Assembly (NCBI GenBank): GCA_030621225.1
Contig: JAUXIB010000007.1
Span: forward strand, 1-32,066
Direction: 5' to 3'
DNA length: 32,066 nucleotides
Origin: a candidate division FCPU426 bacterium
GTDB taxonomy: Bacteria; Oederibacteriota; JAUXIB01
Below are positions 1 to 7,368 of this stretch, in pieces. Every line of letters starts with the position of its first letter. The stretch's first letter is position 1. The position numbers and the translations under genes are program-made. The notes below the pieces were generated by a model, which was not told the DNA's origin, did not search any database, and saw nothing but the letters and a program-made list of their open reading frames with translations.

Positions 1-270
1 GGGGGGTGCAGGGCAAGCCATTCACCTTTTTTACTACTACCTGCCTTAATCACCTGATTTGCTTATTGGAGGGGGACCCTACCACGGGCTCCCGGGCAGC
101 CGCAGTGGGCCGCCCCTACAGGCAATTGATGTTGGCCCAGGGGCTCTCGTTATTTTTAAAGGGTTGTTTATGAGGATATTTTTATTGTATTATGTGATGT
201 GCGATAAAGTAATTCAGCCACCTAAACTTTGACTCTGGAATTTTACTGTATTATTTAGAAAGGAACATCG
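1..270. other. Intergenic leader of the GH94 gene
   Basis: No gene is seen here. Around 108-122 there is a GC-rich fragment (GGGCCGCCCCTACAGGCAAT) that matches one arm of the GTAGGGGCG hairpin family found at 6603-6630 and 27457-27484. The last 50 bases are AT-rich. They contain a TTGACT (229-234) and a TATTAT (249-254), but the 14-bp spacing is short for a sigma70 promoter, so a promoter here is only a weak suggestion. A ribosome binding site AAGGA (260-264) lies 6 nt before the ATG at 271. Confidence 0.5.
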
Positions 271-2637
271 ATGCAATACGGTCACTTTGGCAAGGGGGGC
301 AAGGAATATATAATTAAGGATCCTAACACTCCTCGACCATGGCATAATTATTTATTTAACGATAAATACCACGCGCTCGTGTCACAGAGCGGCGGCGGGT
401 TTAGTTACTTCATGGACCCCAAATACCATAGAGTCCTTCGATACGACGGCATATACACCGACCGGCCCGGCCGTTACGTGTTCATGCACGACCTTGATTC
501 TCATAAATACTGGTCGTTGAATTGGCAGCCTTTCCGTAAAAAAGGAAGTTTCAAATGCGTGCACGGACTAGGCTATACACGCCTTGAATCCAAAAACAAC
601 GGCATCTACGGAGAGATCACCTATTTCGTTCCGCGGAAAGAACCTTGTGAACTATGGTTGGTAAAACTACGTAACGATTCCAACAGAAAACGCCGCCTCC
701 GCGTTTTTCCATACGCTGATTTTATAGGCGGGGACATTATGGCGGAAACTAATATGCGTATGATCGCCATACTCTATAACCGCGCGGAATATGTCAAGAA
801 ATCCAATACGCTCTTTCTGGGGAAAGTTCCTTTCCCCGGACGCACAGACCTTAGCAGCGTTTGTTTTATGTCAACCAGCGCTAAGCCCGGCGCTGTAAAC
901 GTTGTTAAAGACGATTTTTTAGGACGGTACAACGACGTGCAAAGTCCTGAAGCAGTTATCCGGGGCAAAGCCGATCATTTCCCCAGCGCGCGAGGACGTG
1001 AAATGGTGGGCGCCTTCCAGTTGGACATAACGTTGCCTCCTGGTGCCGAGAAAACAGTAGCGGTCGTCCTCGGCTGTACCGATAATAAAACCGCATGCTC
1101 TCGTATAGTTCGCAAATATAACAAGGTGAAATCCGCGAAAGCGGAACTAGCCGCTGTATTGAGTTACTGGGACGATCAAGCCAAGCGTATCGAGGTAGAG
1201 ACTCCTGATGAGCGTTTCAACACCATGGTTAATTACTGGGGAAAATACCAACTCTTCGCGATAACCTACTGGCGCGGGACAAGTCATTACCACGGATCAG
1301 AAGGCGGGCAGGGATACCGTGATACCGCGCAAGATGTAGAAGCTCTCCTCACCACTAACTTGGAAGTAGCTCGTTCCAAGCTCGAGAAGCTCCTCTTTTA
1401 CCAATACAACAGCGGCCACGCTGTCTCGGGCTGGTCGGATATTGAGGGTCCCTGGTACAACGCCGGGGAGGGCGGTACCGGAGGCAAAGCTGACGTCGCC
1501 ATTTGGGTGCCATTCTCTGTTGTTTCCTACGTCAAAGAAACCGGAGACGTCAAATTCCTTAAGAAAAAGATCAAATACCACAACGGAGGAGACGACACAG
1601 TATTTAACCATATAATAAAAGCCGTCCGTTTTGTATACAATCGGAGTGGGGCCCACGGACTCCCGCTTATCGACCGGGCGGACTGGAACGACGCCTATGA
1701 CAGCGTCGGCACCGGCGGCAAGGGTGAAAGCGTGTGGTTGGCAATGGCAGTCGTCCGTGCCGCTAAAGCAGTAAAGGAATTGGCTGATCATATAAAGGAT
1801 AAGAAAATTTCGAAGGAAATGGACGATATTGCCCGGAAGCTGACCGTGATCATCAACCGGGTGGCCTGGGACGGCAAATGGTATGTAGCTGCTTTTAACG
1901 ACAAAGGGTTGCGTATAGGCTCACATAAGAACAAAGAGGGAAAATACCCATTAAATAGTCAGACCTGGGCCATCCTTTCCGGGGTAGTCCCGGAGAAACG
2001 TCTTTCTTCTATTCTTAAGGTAATAGACCGCGACCTGAATACTCCCTGGGGTCCGATGCTCTGTGACGCTTATACTGAGTATGATCCCGGTATAGGCAGG
2101 GTCACTTCTTTTGACCCAGGCACCAAGGAAAACGCCGCAGTCTTCTCTCACGCCTGCGCTTTCAAGGTGGTGGCTGACTGTATGTTGAAGAGGGGAGAGC
2201 AAGCGTATCAGACATTCTCCAGGCTGCTTCCTTGCAGTGAATGGAAGGATAAGAACATTGAGACATTTAAGGTTGAGCCTTATGTCTACAGCGAGTTCGT
2301 TGTGGGACCGGCAAACAAGCACAGCGCAGGTGAGGGTTCTTTTACCTGGAACACCGGGACCACTCCCTGGATGTGGATAGCAGCCATCGAATACATACTG
2401 GGAGCGCACAGGGACTTTGACGGTATCCGTATCGATCCCTGTCTGCCTAAGTCCTGGAAAAAAGTCCGTATAAAAAGGACTTTCCGGGGAGACGTCTATG
2501 ATATCCGCATCTCCAACCCCAAAGGTCTAGTCAGCGGTATAAAGGAGGTCAAGGTTGACGGTAAGATAATCGACGGCACGCTGATAAAACCCTTCAAGGA
2601 CGGAAAGACTCACCGGGTTGACGTTTTAATGGGATAG
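271..2637 (+). CDS. GH94-family glycoside phosphorylase
   Basis: The 788-residue protein has the size and layout of GH94 phosphorylases, which split beta-linked disaccharides with inorganic phosphate to give a sugar-1-phosphate and a free sugar. An N-terminal beta-sandwich region (about 1-290) is followed by an alpha/alpha-barrel. The barrel carries the GYRDTAQD segment (R350), matching the family GFRDxxQD motif, and the DWND motif (471-474), which holds the general acid in this family. A TWNTGTTPWMW stretch near the C-terminus matches the phosphate-binding part of the barrel. There is no signal peptide, so the enzyme is cytoplasmic. The start is supported by AAGGA 6 nt upstream. The exact substrate (cellobiose, chitobiose or another disaccharide) cannot be read from the sequence. 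It stands alone, separated from the fucose genes by a toxin-antitoxin pair and repeats. Confidence 0.9.
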   Translation: MQYGHFGKGGKEYIIKDPNTPRPWHNYLFNDKYHALVSQSGGGFSYFMDPKYHRVLRYDGIYTDRPGRYVFMHDLDSHKYWSLNWQPFRKKGSFKCVHGLGYTRLESKNNGIYGEITYFVPRKEPCELWLVKLRNDSNRKRRLRVFPYADFIGGDIMAETNMRMIAILYNRAEYVKKSNTLFLGKVPFPGRTDLSSVCFMSTSAKPGAVNVVKDDFLGRYNDVQSPEAVIRGKADHFPSARGREMVGAFQLDITLPPGAEKTVAVVLGCTDNKTACSRIVRKYNKVKSAKAELAAVLSYWDDQAKRIEVETPDERFNTMVNYWGKYQLFAITYWRGTSHYHGSEGGQGYRDTAQDVEALLTTNLEVARSKLEKLLFYQYNSGHAVSGWSDIEGPWYNAGEGGTGGKADVAIWVPFSVVSYVKETGDVKFLKKKIKYHNGGDDTVFNHIIKAVRFVYNRSGAHGLPLIDRADWNDAYDSVGTGGKGESVWLAMAVVRAAKAVKELADHIKDKKISKEMDDIARKLTVIINRVAWDGKWYVAAFNDKGLRIGSHKNKEGKYPLNSQTWAILSGVVPEKRLSSILKVIDRDLNTPWGPMLCDAYTEYDPGIGRVTSFDPGTKENAAVFSHACAFKVVADCMLKRGEQAYQTFSRLLPCSEWKDKNIETFKVEPYVYSEFVVGPANKHSAGEGSFTWNTGTTPWMWIAAIEYILGAHRDFDGIRIDPCLPKSWKKVRIKRTFRGDVYDIRISNPKGLVSGIKEVKVDGKIIDGTLIKPFKDGKTHRVDVLMG

Positions 2638-3217
2638 TAAGTCTAAATCCTAAATTCATGCTTGCTCACGGCGTTGGCGTGCAGGTCATCGGCATGGCGG
2701 GAACAGGCGGATAGCAACCGTAGACGTTGTTGTCCCGTTTTTATTCGCACTGTCTTTGAAGAAAAAACCGGAGAAAGGGAACGGAATAGACATCATGACC
2801 CCCTTGCAAAAAAACAAAAGTCTTTTACCACCAAGTCACCAAGACACCAAGGAACGGCTTTTTTGGATAACGACAGCGGTAGTTCTTCGTTAACAGGGAA
2901 GCATTCTTGGTCTTTGCGGAATGCTTGGGGGTGAGGCGAGGCACAAAGGGACAAGAGGCACCAAGAGAGCGAATTTAAAAGGATAGCGTGAGCCTTGGTG
3001 TCTCGATTTTCCTTCGTGCCTACCGTTTGCCTTCAAGCGTTCCTTTCAAGATTAACAAGTGCTCCCCTTCCATCGGAGAGTGGTCTCGCCGTTAACCAAG
3101 GGAATTTTTCTTGGTGACTTGGTGCCTTGGTGGTGAAGAGCCGTTTTTAGCGCTTCCTTGGTTCCGCAGCGGGGTCACGATGTCCCTTCCTATTTCCAGA
3201 AAAAACCAGAGAAGCTA
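2638..3217. repeat. Intergenic region bounded by inverted CACCAAG repeats
   Basis: No convincing gene. Tandem CACCAAG-type repeats at 2827-2866 (CCACCAAGTCACCAAGACAC then AAGGAACGGCTTTTTT) recur in inverted orientation at 3112-3155 (CTTGGTGACTTGGTGCCTTG then GTGGTGAAGAGCCGTTTTT). They enclose about 250 bp. This is the same architecture as the CACAGAGG-bounded intergenic modules farther along the window. An open frame at 2662-2934 runs through the repeat and reads as low-complexity translation of it, so it is not called. Confidence 0.6.
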
Positions 3218-3246
3218 TTGCATTCTAATGTATTCTGTGGTATTCT
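3218..3246 (+). promoter_or_regulatory. Promoter and candidate RHH operator of the toxin-antitoxin pair
   Basis: TTGCAT (3218-3223) and TATTCT (3241-3246) are separated by 17 bp, a plausible sigma70 promoter about 40 bp before the antitoxin ATG. Overlapping it are three direct copies of (C/T)ATTCT at 3221, 3231 and 3241, spaced exactly 10 bp (one helical turn). That fits cooperative binding of ribbon-helix-helix dimers, as is known for autoregulated antitoxins. The binding role is inferred. Confidence 0.5.
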
Positions 3247-3287
3247 ATGCGTAGACAATGGAAAGCAATAAAACGGAGGTGCATTAT

Positions 3288-3527
3288 ATGTCCAAGACAA
3301 TAACCCTGCGGCTTGACGAGAAAATCTACCGGAAGTTCCGCAGCCTGGCCAAAAGCGACAATCGATCTCTTTCGAATTTTATTGAGACCGCCGCGCTCCG
3401 CTTCGTGGAGGGCAGCGAATACGCTGATGAGTTCGAGCTGAACGAAATAAGGAGCAACAAAGACTTGAACCGCAGCATTAAGCGCGGCGTTAAGGACGCT
3501 AAAGCGGGGCGAGGTCGCTTTGCCTGA
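3288..3527 (+). CDS. Ribbon-helix-helix antitoxin (RelB/CopG-like)
   Basis: A 79-residue basic protein. The N-terminal beta strand TITLRLDEKIYRKFRSLAK followed by an SLSNFIETAALRF helix is the classic ribbon-helix-helix DNA-binding fold of type II antitoxins. The C-terminal half would wrap the toxin. The start at 3288 is preferred over an in-frame ATG at 3258 because ACGGAGGT (3273-3280) lies 7 nt upstream and the RHH strand then begins right after the initiator. Its stop overlaps the toxin start by 8 bp, so the two are translationally coupled. It probably represses its own promoter through the 10-bp repeats upstream. Confidence 0.85.
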   Translation: MSKTITLRLDEKIYRKFRSLAKSDNRSLSNFIETAALRFVEGSEYADEFELNEIRSNKDLNRSIKRGVKDAKAGRGRFA

Positions 3528-3798
3528 TTTTCGTGTGTTTGAAACAGACGAGTTTTTGAAACAGCTCCAGAAGCTGACGCCTCGAGACACCGGGTTCCTT
3601 CGAAAAAAACTGGATGATTACGTGTATCCCCAGGTCAAGCGGCAGCCTTTCGCGGGAAGGAACATCAAGAAACTGAAGGGCTACTCACCTGATAGCTGGC
3701 GCTATAGGATCGGTAGGTTCAGATTGTTTTACGCTATTGACCAGCGGAGACACATCATCTTTTTTCTCACCGTTGATTTCCGAAAAGACGCCTACTGA
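3520..3798 (+). CDS. RelE/ParE-family toxin (probable mRNA interferase)
   Basis: A 92-residue protein starting at TTG (3520) inside the antitoxin gene, with a purine-rich GGGGCGAGG just upstream. The C-terminal pattern SWRYRIGRFRLFYAIDQ followed by IIFFLTVDFRKDAY is the signature of the RelE/StbE branch, whose members cut mRNA at the ribosome. Arg and Tyr residues in this segment correspond to the usual functional positions. Length and gene order (antitoxin first, short overlap) are typical. ParE-like gyrase inhibition cannot be strictly excluded from sequence alone. The pair sits between a repeat-rich spacer and the MATE gene. Confidence 0.85.
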   Translation: MPDFRVFETDEFLKQLQKLTPRDTGFLRKKLDDYVYPQVKRQPFAGRNIKKLKGYSPDSWRYRIGRFRLFYAIDQRRHIIFFLTVDFRKDAY

Positions 3799-3871
3799 TT
3801 TTCGAGGGAGGTCTTTTCGCCACCGCTACCAAATACTAGCTACAAAACACCAAACAAGTTACAATGCTCTT

Positions 3872-5245
3872 ATGGAGCATAAACAATCATCGGCCGCGAA
3901 GAAAAACGCCGCTTTGCTGCGCAAGCCCATCCGTAACGCTGTCTTTTCGCTGGCCCTGCCGGTGATCATCAACCACCTCTTTATCATCGCGCTGGAATTG
4001 ACCGACGCTAAATTCGTCGGCTATCTGGGTACAGAGGCGCTGGCTGCGGTGACCCTGGCCGGGGTGATGGTTTTCTTCCTTTCTACCTTTGGCGCGGGCC
4101 TGGGCATCGGCGCGGTAGCGCTCGTCTCCCGCGCCTATGGCCGGGGGGACAGCGCGCGGGCGGAAAGATCCGGCGCCCAGGCCTTTCACCTCAGCCTGGC
4201 CCTGGGCATCGTTCTCGGCATCGTCGGTTATTACGCCTCGCCTCATCTACTCTCGTTTTTAGGCGCGGAGGGCGAAGTGCTGCGGGCCGCTGATAACTAC
4301 CTGAAGATACAGTTCGTCGGTCTATTCCTGATGTTCTTTATGTTCGTTGCCGGTTCGGTATTCCAGGGTATGGGCGACACCCTGACGCCGATGAAAGTCG
4401 GCGCCTTCACCTCGCTCCTGAACATCGCGCTAGACCCACTGTTGATCTTCGGCCTGCTGGGGTTGCCGCGCCTGGAAACAACCGGCGCCGCCCTGGCCAC
4501 ACTAATTTCACGCTTGGTCGGCAGCGCGCTGCTGCTGCTGATCCTGCAGCGCGGCAAACATAAAGTTAGGCTAAATCGAGAATCGCTGCGGCTGGACTGG
4601 CCGATAATCCGCGCCATCGTGCGCGTTGGCTTGCCCGGCTCACTGCAGATGCTGTTGAGGAGCTTCTCGGCGGTAGTGCTGATGAAGGTCGTCGCTTTTT
4701 TCGGCCCGGTGGTCATCGCTGCTTACGGCGTGGGCGGGCGCCTCTTTTACCTCTTTCTCTTTCCCGGCTTTGGCTTCAGTGCAGCGGCCGCTACCCTGGT
4801 CGGGCAAAACCTGGGCGCCGGCGACCCGGCCCGTGCGCAACGCAGCGCGCTCTGTGCCACCTGGTACTATTTTCTCTTCCTCTTGATAAGCGGCACTCTG
4901 GTTTTTATCTTCGCGCCGCAATTGGCCGCGGCCTTTAATACGGAAGCCGAATTCGTCAGGTCCGCTACTGTATTCTTCCGTTACACCGCGGTGGGCTGTC
5001 TGGCCCTGAGCACCGGACACGTCTTCTCCCGCGCCATGCAGGGGGCCGGCGAGACGGTATTGCCGATGATCATGACCGGGCTTTCGCTCTATCTGGTGCA
5101 GATACCGCTGGCCTACTACCTGGGGGTGAGTCTGGAAATCGGCGAGACCGGCATCTGGATCGGCAACCTTGTCGGAAACTACGCCAACGCCCTTTTGATG
5201 GCCTGGATATTTTTTAAGGGAAGTTGGAAACGAAAGGCTCTCTAA
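3872..5245 (+). CDS. MATE-family multidrug/Na+ antiporter
   Basis: A 457-residue integral membrane protein of the MATE family, which exports cationic drugs or metabolites using a Na+ or H+ gradient. About 12 hydrophobic segments are visible in two similar halves, with typical stretches PVIINHLFIIALELTDAKFVG near the N-terminus, FQGMGDTLTPM near residue 165, and GAGETVLPM in the second half. The open frame extends upstream to 3737 through the toxin gene. ATG 3872 is chosen because it gives the normal family length and a short charged N-terminus. The ribosome binding site is weak. The gene starts 73 bp after the toxin and may be co-transcribed with it. No link to glycan use is evident. Confidence 0.9.
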   Translation: MEHKQSSAAKKNAALLRKPIRNAVFSLALPVIINHLFIIALELTDAKFVGYLGTEALAAVTLAGVMVFFLSTFGAGLGIGAVALVSRAYGRGDSARAERSGAQAFHLSLALGIVLGIVGYYASPHLLSFLGAEGEVLRAADNYLKIQFVGLFLMFFMFVAGSVFQGMGDTLTPMKVGAFTSLLNIALDPLLIFGLLGLPRLETTGAALATLISRLVGSALLLLILQRGKHKVRLNRESLRLDWPIIRAIVRVGLPGSLQMLLRSFSAVVLMKVVAFFGPVVIAAYGVGGRLFYLFLFPGFGFSAAAATLVGQNLGAGDPARAQRSALCATWYYFLFLLISGTLVFIFAPQLAAAFNTEAEFVRSATVFFRYTAVGCLALSTGHVFSRAMQGAGETVLPMIMTGLSLYLVQIPLAYYLGVSLEIGETGIWIGNLVGNYANALLMAWIFFKGSWKRKAL

Positions 5246-5513
5246 AAAACACGCGAACGACACCTTCGATGCCACAGAGGTCACAGAGAAACGACTTTAA
5301 CCACGACGACACGACGTTAACGGCTTTTTTTGATAACAGCAAAAGTAATTCTTCGCCAGCAGAGGTAACACTGATAAAATTAGTGCGCGTAAAATCATAA
5401 CCCCATAGGTGTAACACAGGAGGGCGTGTAGTTTCACCTCTGGGGTGGAGCATTTTATCTGCGTTACCGCAATTCATATCAGCGTAATCCGCGTGGAATC
5501 TGCGTAATCTGCG
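5246..5513. repeat. Repeat-filled gap between convergent genes
   Basis: No gene is seen. It holds CCACAGAGGTCACAGAG (about 5271-5287), then a CACGACGACACGACGTTAACG unit shared with 8388-8410 and 12622-12645, then GTAGTTTCACCTCTGGGGTG (5428-5447), whose reverse complement recurs at 10818-10837. It ends in AATCTGCGTAATCTGCG-type tandem units (5483-5513) that abut the stop codon of the HAD gene. No Rho-independent terminator with a clear U-tract is visible for either convergent gene. Confidence 0.6.
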
Positions 5514-6224
5514 TTACAGCAATTCGTGGATACTATTGACGATGCGGTCGGGTTTTGCGCCGCAGTCAGGAGGTAGGCCTTTTTTCTTCCAGTCATTCCA
5601 TACCGTATAGATGCCTAATTCATTGGCGGGGCTGATATCGTAAGTCAGGCTGTCACCGACCATCCAGACGTCCGCTGCGTTTAGGCTCATTTTGTCCAAA
5701 GCCAGGCGGAAGACCCGGTGTTCCGGTTTGCCGAAGCCGAGCTCGCCTTCGAGCAGGATCAGGTCGAAGTATTTTTCCAGTTCAAAACGGGTCAGCTTTT
5801 CCCTTTGCAGGGCCGCCTCGCCGTTGGAGATCAGGGCCATCCTGACGTTTGCGTTTTGAAATTCTTCCAGGGTTTCTCTGGCTTGCGGGAAGAGTTCGAT
5901 CTCCTCTCGGCGTCTTTTGGAATATTCATCGGCCAGGGAGTCGGCGTCCGTGGTGTCCAGGTCCAGTTTGCCGAAAGTGGTGCGTACGATCTCTCGCCGC
6001 GCTTTCTTCATATCCTGCCGTCCGGTCTTATGCCGTTCTATGTCGCCCCAGTACCAGCGGCTGATCTCCATTATCTGTTGGAAAAGAACGTTGGCGTCGA
6101 CCGCCTTTGTTTTCGCGGCATAGGCGTCAGATAGCGTTTGCCAAATGGGCCGTACATTGCCGTCGTAGGCTACGATGGTGTCATCCAGGTCGAAAAAGAT
6201 CGCCGAGGGTAGTTTAGAAGTCAT
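5514..6224 (-). CDS. HAD-superfamily hydrolase (subfamily IA phosphatase)
   Basis: A 236-residue cytoplasmic phosphatase. HAD motif I is FFDLDDT (D12 nucleophile, D14 acid/base). Motif II is ALISNGEA, motif III is the lysine in FGKPEHRVF, and motif IV is VGDSLTYD. A helical cap lies between motifs I and II, as in subfamily IA (YjjG-like nucleotidases, haloacid dehalogenases). The substrate is not identifiable. The open frame continues 77 codons upstream through repeat DNA, so the start is placed at the ATG whose complement is at 6222-6224, 11 residues before motif I. It is the only confident minus-strand gene in the window and converges on the MATE gene. Confidence 0.85.
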   Translation of the reverse strand: MTSKLPSAIFFDLDDTIVAYDGNVRPIWQTLSDAYAAKTKAVDANVLFQQIMEISRWYWGDIERHKTGRQDMKKARREIVRTTFGKLDLDTTDADSLADEYSKRRREEIELFPQARETLEEFQNANVRMALISNGEAALQREKLTRFELEKYFDLILLEGELGFGKPEHRVFRLALDKMSLNAADVWMVGDSLTYDISPANELGIYTVWNDWKKKGLPPDCGAKPDRIVNSIHELL

Positions 6225-6655
6225 AAAAGTGTTTTCTTTAGTTTTGTTCTGAGTGCATAAAGAATTACGACAACGGCGGATAGGTCGTAAACTGCCCCCG
6301 CATAATGGATGGAATCTTAACACATCCGGGGGGCTAAACGCAAGATATTCCCGATTTTTTAATAACGGCCAAGAACAATCACTACCATACTTCTCCTCCC
6401 TTGAGGGAAGGAGACTAGGAGCGGAGCGACGAAGAGGAGGGTGAATTCTGCCCACAAATCCCTTTGGATAACCCTTCGATGGACTCAGGGCAGGCGGCTA
6501 TTTTTCTTGGTTAACGGCATAAGACAGTAAAAATAGTCGCCAGCAAAATGGATTCCCGCCTTCGCGGGAATGACACAGTTAGCACAGGTAACCCAGGTCG
6601 GCGTAGGGGCGGTTTGCGAACCGCCCCTACAGGCAATGCATGTTTGCGTAGGGGC
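6225..6655. repeat. Intergenic repeat cluster
   Basis: No intact gene. It contains an 87-bp block (6362-6448) identical to 12659-12745, listed separately. It also holds the hairpin ATTCCCGC-CTTC-GCGGGAAT (6552-6571, 8-bp stem) and a near-palindrome at 6603-6630 with 12-bp arms (GTAGGGGCGGTT / AACCGCCCCTAC) around TGCG. A TAGGGGC piece directly abuts the 5' remnant of the AlkD-like pseudogene at 6656, as if repeat insertion had replaced the start of that gene. Confidence 0.7.
6362..6448 (+). repeat. 87-bp perfect repeat, copy 1
   Basis: Identical over 87 bp to 12659-12745. It carries an imperfect inverted repeat CTCCTCCCT / AGGGAAGGAG around TG, and ends GAAGAGGAGGGTGAATTC. A third, longer relative lies at 8467-8609, where an extra segment with two hairpins replaces the small loop. 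Downstream similarity continues for about 20 bp (CCCACAAAT...TTGGATAAC). Repeat identity is read directly; mobility is inferred. Confidence 0.85.
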
Positions 6656-7043
6656 ATGGCCAGGTTCGGCATAAACCCGGAGAAAGCGCTGGGCATACGT
6701 ATTCCTGTGGAGTAGGCGGGAAGAAGAGTTTGAAAAGAGGGCGGGATTTGCGCTGATGGCTTGCCTTGCCTGGCATGATAAGCAGGCGCCTGATTCTAAG
6801 TTCCGGCCGTTTTTTAAACGCATCGAGGCCGAGTCGGGGGACGGTAGGAACTTCGTAAAAAAAGCAGTCAACTGGTCTTTGCGGCAGATAGGCAAGCGGA
6901 ACCTGAAACTGAATAAGCTGGCGATCATAAGCGCCAAGCGCATAGCGGAGCTGGATTCAAAGGCGGCCCGTTGGCTAGCAGCAGACGCGATCAAAGAACT
7001 GACGAGTCAAGCCATACAAAGCCGCTTGAATGATATGAAGTAG
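6656..7043 (+). pseudogene. Remnant of AlkD-like DNA alkylation repair gene
   Basis: Two pieces of one gene survive in different frames. Bases 6656-6709 read MARFGINPEKALGIRIPV, which matches the N-terminal FGIN...GI.IP segment of the COG4912/AlkD-like family. From about 6708 the next frame reads WSRREEEFEKRAGFALMACL and continues through NFVKKAVNWSLRQIGKRN to the stop at 7043, which is the family's C-terminal half. The first piece hits TAG at 6713. From memory of the family (about 220-240 residues), the segment between these pieces, some 80-100 residues including the central HEAT-like helices, is missing, and the first 25-30 residues are replaced by repeat DNA. The intact-looking 95-codon frame from ATG 6756 is therefore a fragment, not a functional small protein. 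Confidence 0.8.
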
Positions 7044-7296
7044 GGGCGTAATTGGTACAGTGATAAGTCTCGTGTCCCGTGTCGCGCGTCTTGAGTCGCC
7101 TACTTTTCGTAGCTCGCTGTCTATTGACCACGGCGTTCGATGTATTTCCCCTTCTGTCCGGTATCCTGTTTCCGGTATTCCGTATCCCATGTGCTAAACG
7201 AGATACCAGATACGAGCCCCGAGCCCCAAATTTTACTACACCTCCGAGGTGAGGAACGTACCTCGTAACCGAAGGGAACGACACGCATTTTTCCCC
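7044..7296. other. Intergenic region upstream of the LacI gene
   Basis: No gene is seen. Degenerate tandem units fill it: GTCTCGTGTCCCGTGTCGCG near 7069-7088, and TATCC/GGTATCC units around 7160-7190 related to those at 10741-10765, 27735-27750 and 28160-28175. A small inverted CACCTCCGAGGTG lies near 7241-7253. The promoter of the regulator follows directly. Confidence 0.5.
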
Positions 7297-7324
7297 TTGA
7301 CAACTTAGTGGCGGTTGTTATAAT
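7297..7324 (+). promoter_or_regulatory. Sigma70 promoter of the LacI-type regulator
   Basis: Consensus-perfect TTGACA (7297-7302) and TATAAT (7319-7324) with a 16-bp spacer, pointing toward the regulator gene. Transcription should begin near 7331, giving a leader of about 38 nt. The palindromic operator begins 3 bp after the -10 box, so bound repressor would cover the start site. Confidence 0.85.
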
Positions 7325-7326
7325 CC

Positions 7327-7350
7327 ATAAATGTTAACGTTAACATTTAT
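7327..7350. promoter_or_regulatory. 24-bp palindromic operator (LacI-family)
   Basis: A perfect 24-bp palindrome with the core ATGTTAACGTTAACAT (7331-7346) and an ATAA/TTAT extension on each side. Central CG and even symmetry are typical of LacI/GalR-family operators. Its position over the transcription start of the adjacent lacI-type gene implies autorepression. I found no second full copy in the window; only half-site resemblances occur elsewhere. Confidence 0.85.
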
Positions 7351-7368
7351 TGGGCGTTAAATTCGGCA

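Noticed and set aside
2662-2934. 90-codon plus-strand open frame after the GH94 gene
   Set aside because: It runs through CACCAAG repeat DNA, the protein is low-complexity, and no ribosome binding site or family resemblance is seen.
6756-7043. Independent 95-residue small protein
   Set aside because: Homology continues upstream of its ATG into a neighbouring piece in another frame, so it is the tail of a broken AlkD-like gene.
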